A stretch of 64,000 bases of DNA from Croceimicrobium sp963977415 (lineage in GTDB: Bacteria; Bacteroidota; Bacteroidia; Flavobacteriales; Schleiferiaceae): positions 186,001 to 250,000 of the forward strand of contig CAXBOS010000002.1 in NCBI GenBank assembly GCA_963977415.1, written 5' to 3'. Positions 61,864 to 64,000 of the stretch are shown piece by piece. The notes beneath the pieces were generated by a model. That model saw nothing but the letters and a program-made list of their open reading frames with translations. It did not search any database and was not told the DNA's origin. The stretch's first letter is position 1. Each line of letters starts with the position of its first letter. The position numbers and the translations under genes were made by a program.

Positions 61864-62673
61864 ATGGAGAACAAATTCAAATACCTTAGTATTTTCGTCC
61901 TGCTATTTGCTTTAGCCTCTTGTAATGAGTATCAGAAGGTTTTGAAAAGCCCTGATGTTGACTTTAAATACGAGAAAGCAATAGAGTATTTTAACGACGA
62001 AGAATACGCTAAAGCCTATCCCTTATTCGATGAGTTATTAATCCTTTATCGGGGAACGGATAAGGCGGCAGAAGTTTATTATTACTATGCGATGACCAGC
62101 TACCAATTAAAGGATTTCATATTGGCGGCATATCATTTTAAGAATTTTGCGAAAACTTTCCCGAATCACCCGAAAACGGAATTAGCTTATTATATGATTG
62201 GTTATTGCCACTATTTGGAGTCTCCGTCTTTTAGCTTGGACCAAGACTTTACTTTTAAGGCAATTAACGATTTACAACTTTTCGCCAACCTTTATCCTAC
62301 CAGCGATAAATTGTTAAGTGCGAACGAGTTAATTGATGAGCTTAGAGCGAAGTTAGAACAAAAAGCTTTTGAGCGAGCCATGCTTTATTATCACATGGAG
62401 TATTATCAGTCCGCCGTGGTAAGTTTCAATATCGTCTTAGATGAATTCCCCGATACTGATTTTCGTGAAGATTGCATGTATTATCGCAGTGTGTCGGCCT
62501 ATCGATTAGCCACCAATAGCATAGAGGAAAAAAAATTACAGCGTTTAATAGAAAGCAAAACTTCTTATTTAGAGTTTAAGGAAGCTTTCTCTGAAAGCAG
62601 GTACAATAAGGAATTGGAGATCTTATTCTCAACCATTCAAGCAGAAATAAATAGTTTTAATATTCAATCTTAA
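61864..62673 (+). CDS. bamD: Outer-membrane protein assembly factor BamD
   Basis: This 269-residue lipoprotein has the signal YLSIFVLLFALASC (Cys20). TPR-like repeats follow (about 35-250), such as AIEYFNDEEYAKAYPLFDELL and AYHFKNFAKTFPNHP. This is the layout of BamD (ComL). It helps insert beta-barrels with BamA. The order bamD-rpoZ-coaBC is characteristic of Bacteroidota. rpoZ starts 9 bp after the stop. Confidence 0.93.
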   Translation: MENKFKYLSIFVLLFALASCNEYQKVLKSPDVDFKYEKAIEYFNDEEYAKAYPLFDELLILYRGTDKAAEVYYYYAMTSYQLKDFILAAYHFKNFAKTFPNHPKTELAYYMIGYCHYLESPSFSLDQDFTFKAINDLQLFANLYPTSDKLLSANELIDELRAKLEQKAFERAMLYYHMEYYQSAVVSFNIVLDEFPDTDFREDCMYYRSVSAYRLATNSIEEKKLQRLIESKTSYLEFKEAFSESRYNKELEILFSTIQAEINSFNIQS

Positions 62674-62682
62674 ATTCACTAT

Positions 62683-63018
62683 ATGGATTTCAAAAAAGTA
62701 GATGCACCACGTAGCACTATCACTCGTGATCATAACGATATCGATGCACAAACTCAAAACATTTATGAGGCAGTGAGCATTCTAGCTAAGCGTGCAGATC
62801 AAATTGCCGAGGATATTAAAATTGAATTGCACGATAAGTTAGAAGAATTCGCTACTAATAATGAATCATTAGAGGAAATCTTCGAAAATAAAGAGCAAAT
62901 TGAAGTTTCTCGTTTTTACGAAAGTCTACCCAAGGCCCATCACATTGCTGCCACAGAGTGGAAAGAAGGCAGAATTTACTTCCGTAGACCTGAAGAAACT
63001 AAGGAAGAAGAAGATTAG
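62683..63018 (+). CDS. rpoZ: DNA-directed RNA polymerase omega subunit (Rpb6-like)
   Basis: This 111-residue protein matches the Bacteroidota omega. It has NIYEAVSILAKRADQIAEDIKIEL (about 27-50, the conserved omega helix) and an acidic C-terminus (RRPEETKEEED). It stabilises the beta-prime subunit. It lies between bamD and coaBC in one operon, with gaps of 9 and 5 bp. Confidence 0.92.
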   Translation: MDFKKVDAPRSTITRDHNDIDAQTQNIYEAVSILAKRADQIAEDIKIELHDKLEEFATNNESLEEIFENKEQIEVSRFYESLPKAHHIAATEWKEGRIYFRRPEETKEEED

Positions 63019-63023
63019 TTAAG

Positions 63024-64000
63024 ATGTTAAGCGGAAAGAAAATACTACTAGGAGTAACTGGTGGTATTGCCGCCTATAAAACTACGTACCTCGTGCGCTT
63101 GCTTGTAAAAGCAGGGGCCGAGGTACGTGTTGTTTTAAGCCCTAGCGCGCGCGACTTTGTGACTCCTTTAAGTTTATCAACTTTAAGTAAAAATCCTGTT
63201 TATTGGGAATATTACGATAAGGAGAGCGAAAGTGGCGAGTGGCATAATCACGTAGAAATGGGTTTGTGGGCCGATCTTTTAGTATTAGCACCGCTTACCG
63301 CAAATAGCTTAGCCAAAATTGCTCAAGGGCAATCGGATAACTTCCTTATGGCGGTTTACCTTTCGGTGAAATGCCCCGTGTTTTTCGCTCCAGCTATGGA
63401 TTTGGATATGTACAAACATCACGCTACCCAAAATAATATTTCTGTACTCAAGTCTTTTGGTCATCACTTTATTCCCGCCGAAAACGGCGAGCTAGCAAGC
63501 GGTTTAAGTGGAGAAGGGCGCATGGCAGAACCTGAAACCATTCTCCAGCACATTAATGCTTATTTATTGGAACAGGCTCCTTTAGCGGGTAAGAATATCT
63601 TAATTACGGCTGGGCCAACTTATGAAGCTATTGACCCTGTGCGTTTTATAGGTAATCGCTCGAGCGGAAAAATGGGGATGGCTTTGGCAGAAGCTGCCGC
63701 ACAAAAAGGAGCGCAGGTAACCTTAGTATTAGGTCCAAGTGCACTTTATTCGACTAATAATGCGATTTCCATTATTAGGGTAGAAAGTACCTTGGAAATG
63801 TTAGCCGCTGCCGAAGAAAATTTTAAGCAGGCCGATTGGGCTATCTTTAGCGCTGCTGTCGCAGATTATCGGCCGAAGAACCCAGCTCAACAGAAAATTA
63901 AGAAAGTTATTGGAGCGGAAGAGATGCGTCTTGATTTGATTCAAAATCCAGATATTTTAAAGACCTTGGCTGCAGAGAAAAGAACAGACCAGGTAGTAAT
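63024..64000 (+). CDS. coaBC: Bifunctional phosphopantothenoylcysteine decarboxylase/synthetase CoaBC, N-terminal part (cut by the window edge)
   Basis: The frame is open from the ATG at 63,024 to the right edge, giving about 325 residues. The decarboxylase (CoaC) part has GKKILLGVTGGIAAYKTTYL (about 4-23), the FMN-site HNHVEMGLWADLLVLAPLTANS, and FFAPAMDLDMY. The synthetase (CoaB) part starts at about 190 with LITAGPTYEAIDPVRFIGNRSSGKMG and AVADYRPK. It makes 4'-phosphopantetheine from phosphopantothenate in CoA synthesis. The last part of CoaB is beyond the edge. Confidence 0.96.
   Translation, partial: MLSGKKILLGVTGGIAAYKTTYLVRLLVKAGAEVRVVLSPSARDFVTPLSLSTLSKNPVYWEYYDKESESGEWHNHVEMGLWADLLVLAPLTANSLAKIAQGQSDNFLMAVYLSVKCPVFFAPAMDLDMYKHHATQNNISVLKSFGHHFIPAENGELASGLSGEGRMAEPETILQHINAYLLEQAPLAGKNILITAGPTYEAIDPVRFIGNRSSGKMGMALAEAAAQKGAQVTLVLGPSALYSTNNAISIIRVESTLEMLAAAEENFKQADWAIFSAAVADYRPKNPAQQKIKKVIGAEEMRLDLIQNPDILKTLAAEKRTDQVV

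Overview
The window comes from a Bacteroidota genome, most likely a marine member of the Flavobacteriales. Several features support this: DUF4294, DUF3667, DUF2911 and DUF6588 family proteins, an Rpb6-like omega subunit in a bamD-rpoZ-coaBC cluster, a CzcA-CzcC fused efflux pump, weak Shine-Dalgarno sequences, and one TAnnTTTG-type promoter box. It divides into two parts at about position 26,477.

Positions 1 to about 26,476 look like the right-hand part of an integrated genomic island. Every gene lies on the minus strand. The right end abuts the last codons of mnmE, whose 3' end has nearly the same sequence as the SGI1-type attachment core. Next to it are a tyrosine recombinase, a zinc-ribbon/HTH protein (possible excisionase), arrays of short direct repeats, two more small HTH proteins, a VirE/BT4734-type primase-like protein and a DUF3987 helicase/primase-like protein. 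The left end of the island is not in the window.

The island carries two cargo blocks. The first (about 7,364-20,080) is a defence cluster built on a type I restriction-modification system. In transcription order it holds a half-size HsdS, HsdM, full HsdS, an AAA_13 ATPase resembling RloC/PrrC, a DUF3800 protein, a 255-bp palindrome-rich spacer, HsdR, a YgjP/SprT-type metallopeptidase, and a 699-residue Argonaute/PIWI protein whose catalytic acidic residues appear to be lost while the guide 5'-end pocket residues remain. The genes are nearly all overlapping or a few bases apart, so the parts probably work together. The Argonaute in the restriction operon is the most interesting item in the window. 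The second block (1-7,361) is a metal resistance cassette: a Fur-family regulator starting 2 nt after the Argonaute stop, a His-rich exported protein, a CzcA-CzcC fusion, a CzcB lipoprotein and a P-type ATPase cut by the window edge.

Positions 26,477-64,000 are ordinary chromosomal backbone. They hold mnmE and a multi-PAS sensor, a biotin carboxylase, tex, a thioesterase, MFS and DEAD-box genes, sucD, prmC, hup, fmt, recQ, a DnaQ/GIY-YIG fusion, a KdsC-like HAD protein, an LpxH-like hydrolase, a glycosyltransferase, bamD, rpoZ and coaBC (cut by the right edge). The notable item here is a mutM/nei-type DNA glycosylase gene interrupted by a single in-frame TAG. No rRNA, tRNA, CRISPR array or insertion sequence was seen.
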